NCBI RefSeq assembly: GCF_015864955.1
Contig: NZ_JADYWE010000002.1
Location: 438,326-502,325, forward strand
Length of the DNA: 64,000 bases
DNA from: Salinibacterium sp. NK8237
Lineage (GTDB): Bacteria; Actinomycetota; Actinomycetes; Actinomycetales; Microbacteriaceae
Direction: 5' to 3'
Shown: piece by piece, positions 63,939-64,000 of the stretch
Position numbering within the stretch: position 1 is the stretch's first letter
How the letters are laid out: each line of letters starts with the position of its first letter
The notes under the pieces: model-generated
Told to the model about the DNA's origin: nothing
Databases searched by the model: none
Seen by the model: only the letters and a program-made list of their open reading frames with translations
Position numbers and translations under genes: made by a program

Positions 63939-64000
63939 GCGTCGACGAGCACCGATTCTGCAGCTGCACGTCGTGCGCGGGGTGCAGTTTCGCGCTCGCG

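Overview
The window is a gene-dense, high-GC stretch with the gene content and order of an actinobacterium, most likely a member of the Microbacteriaceae (Rhodoglobus/Salinibacterium-like). Pointers are the many GTG and TTG starts, actinobacterial families (DUF501, DUF4245, DUF4307, DUF6264), a UppS of the mycobacterial decaprenyl type, and many TANNNT -10 boxes exactly six bases before a start codon, which implies widespread leaderless mRNAs. The genus is an inference from gene content; no rRNA is present.

Layout. 1-1426: end of an unknown gene and D-mannonate dehydratase. 1427-6758: structured leader, rplY, pth, mfd. 6762-10969: CPBP protease, thermonuclease-like protein, divergent SGNH protein, mazG and a TetR regulator. 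11006-18343: hisS, CPBP protease, eno, FtsB-like protein, DUF501, S8 protease and type II NADH dehydrogenase. 18379-18452: tRNA with UAA anticodon. 18516-20729: arsenic cluster (arsC, arsR-arsC fusion, aquaporin) with two matching operator-like sites. 20726-28617: ABM protein, DUF1345, a PLP aldolase/lactone-oxidase pair, FAD monooxygenase, lemA-htpX and a YcaQ-like protein. 28824-32891: complete polyamine-type ABC importer. 32955-46816: housekeeping block (AI-2E, ilvA, greA, trhA, uppS, phoH, fumC, carbonic anhydrase, xseAB, ispH). 46884-53834: fbaA, a GntR-controlled threonate-type operon (kinase, dehydrogenase, permease) and glpX. 53887-58955: rmuC, LysR, mmsA, ychF. 58956-62044: accessory zone. 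62188-63938: a frameshifted SDR gene and an unrecognised gene.

The most unusual structure is the accessory zone after ychF. The last 29 bases of ychF plus three following bases recur as a perfect 32-base direct repeat 607 bases downstream. A 26/29 copy lies 1217 bases further on and a degenerate copy about 640 bases after that. Between the copies sit self-contained modules: a GNAT acetyltransferase, a class II glutamine amidotransferase, and a ParDE toxin-antitoxin pair; a second GNAT follows the last copy. This looks like a cassette-like array or serial integration scar at the 3' end of ychF. No recombinase is visible in the window.

Functional links. Arsenate would be reduced by ArsC, and arsenite could leave through the aquaporin because no ArsB or Acr3 pump is encoded here. 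The threonate-type operon has an oxidising and a phosphorylating enzyme and a permease but no OtnC/OtnI in the window. It lies between fbaA and glpX, whose enzymes handle the triose and fructose phosphates such a pathway would feed. No CRISPR array, prophage, insertion sequence or rRNA was found, and no gene-free stretch exceeds 300 bases.
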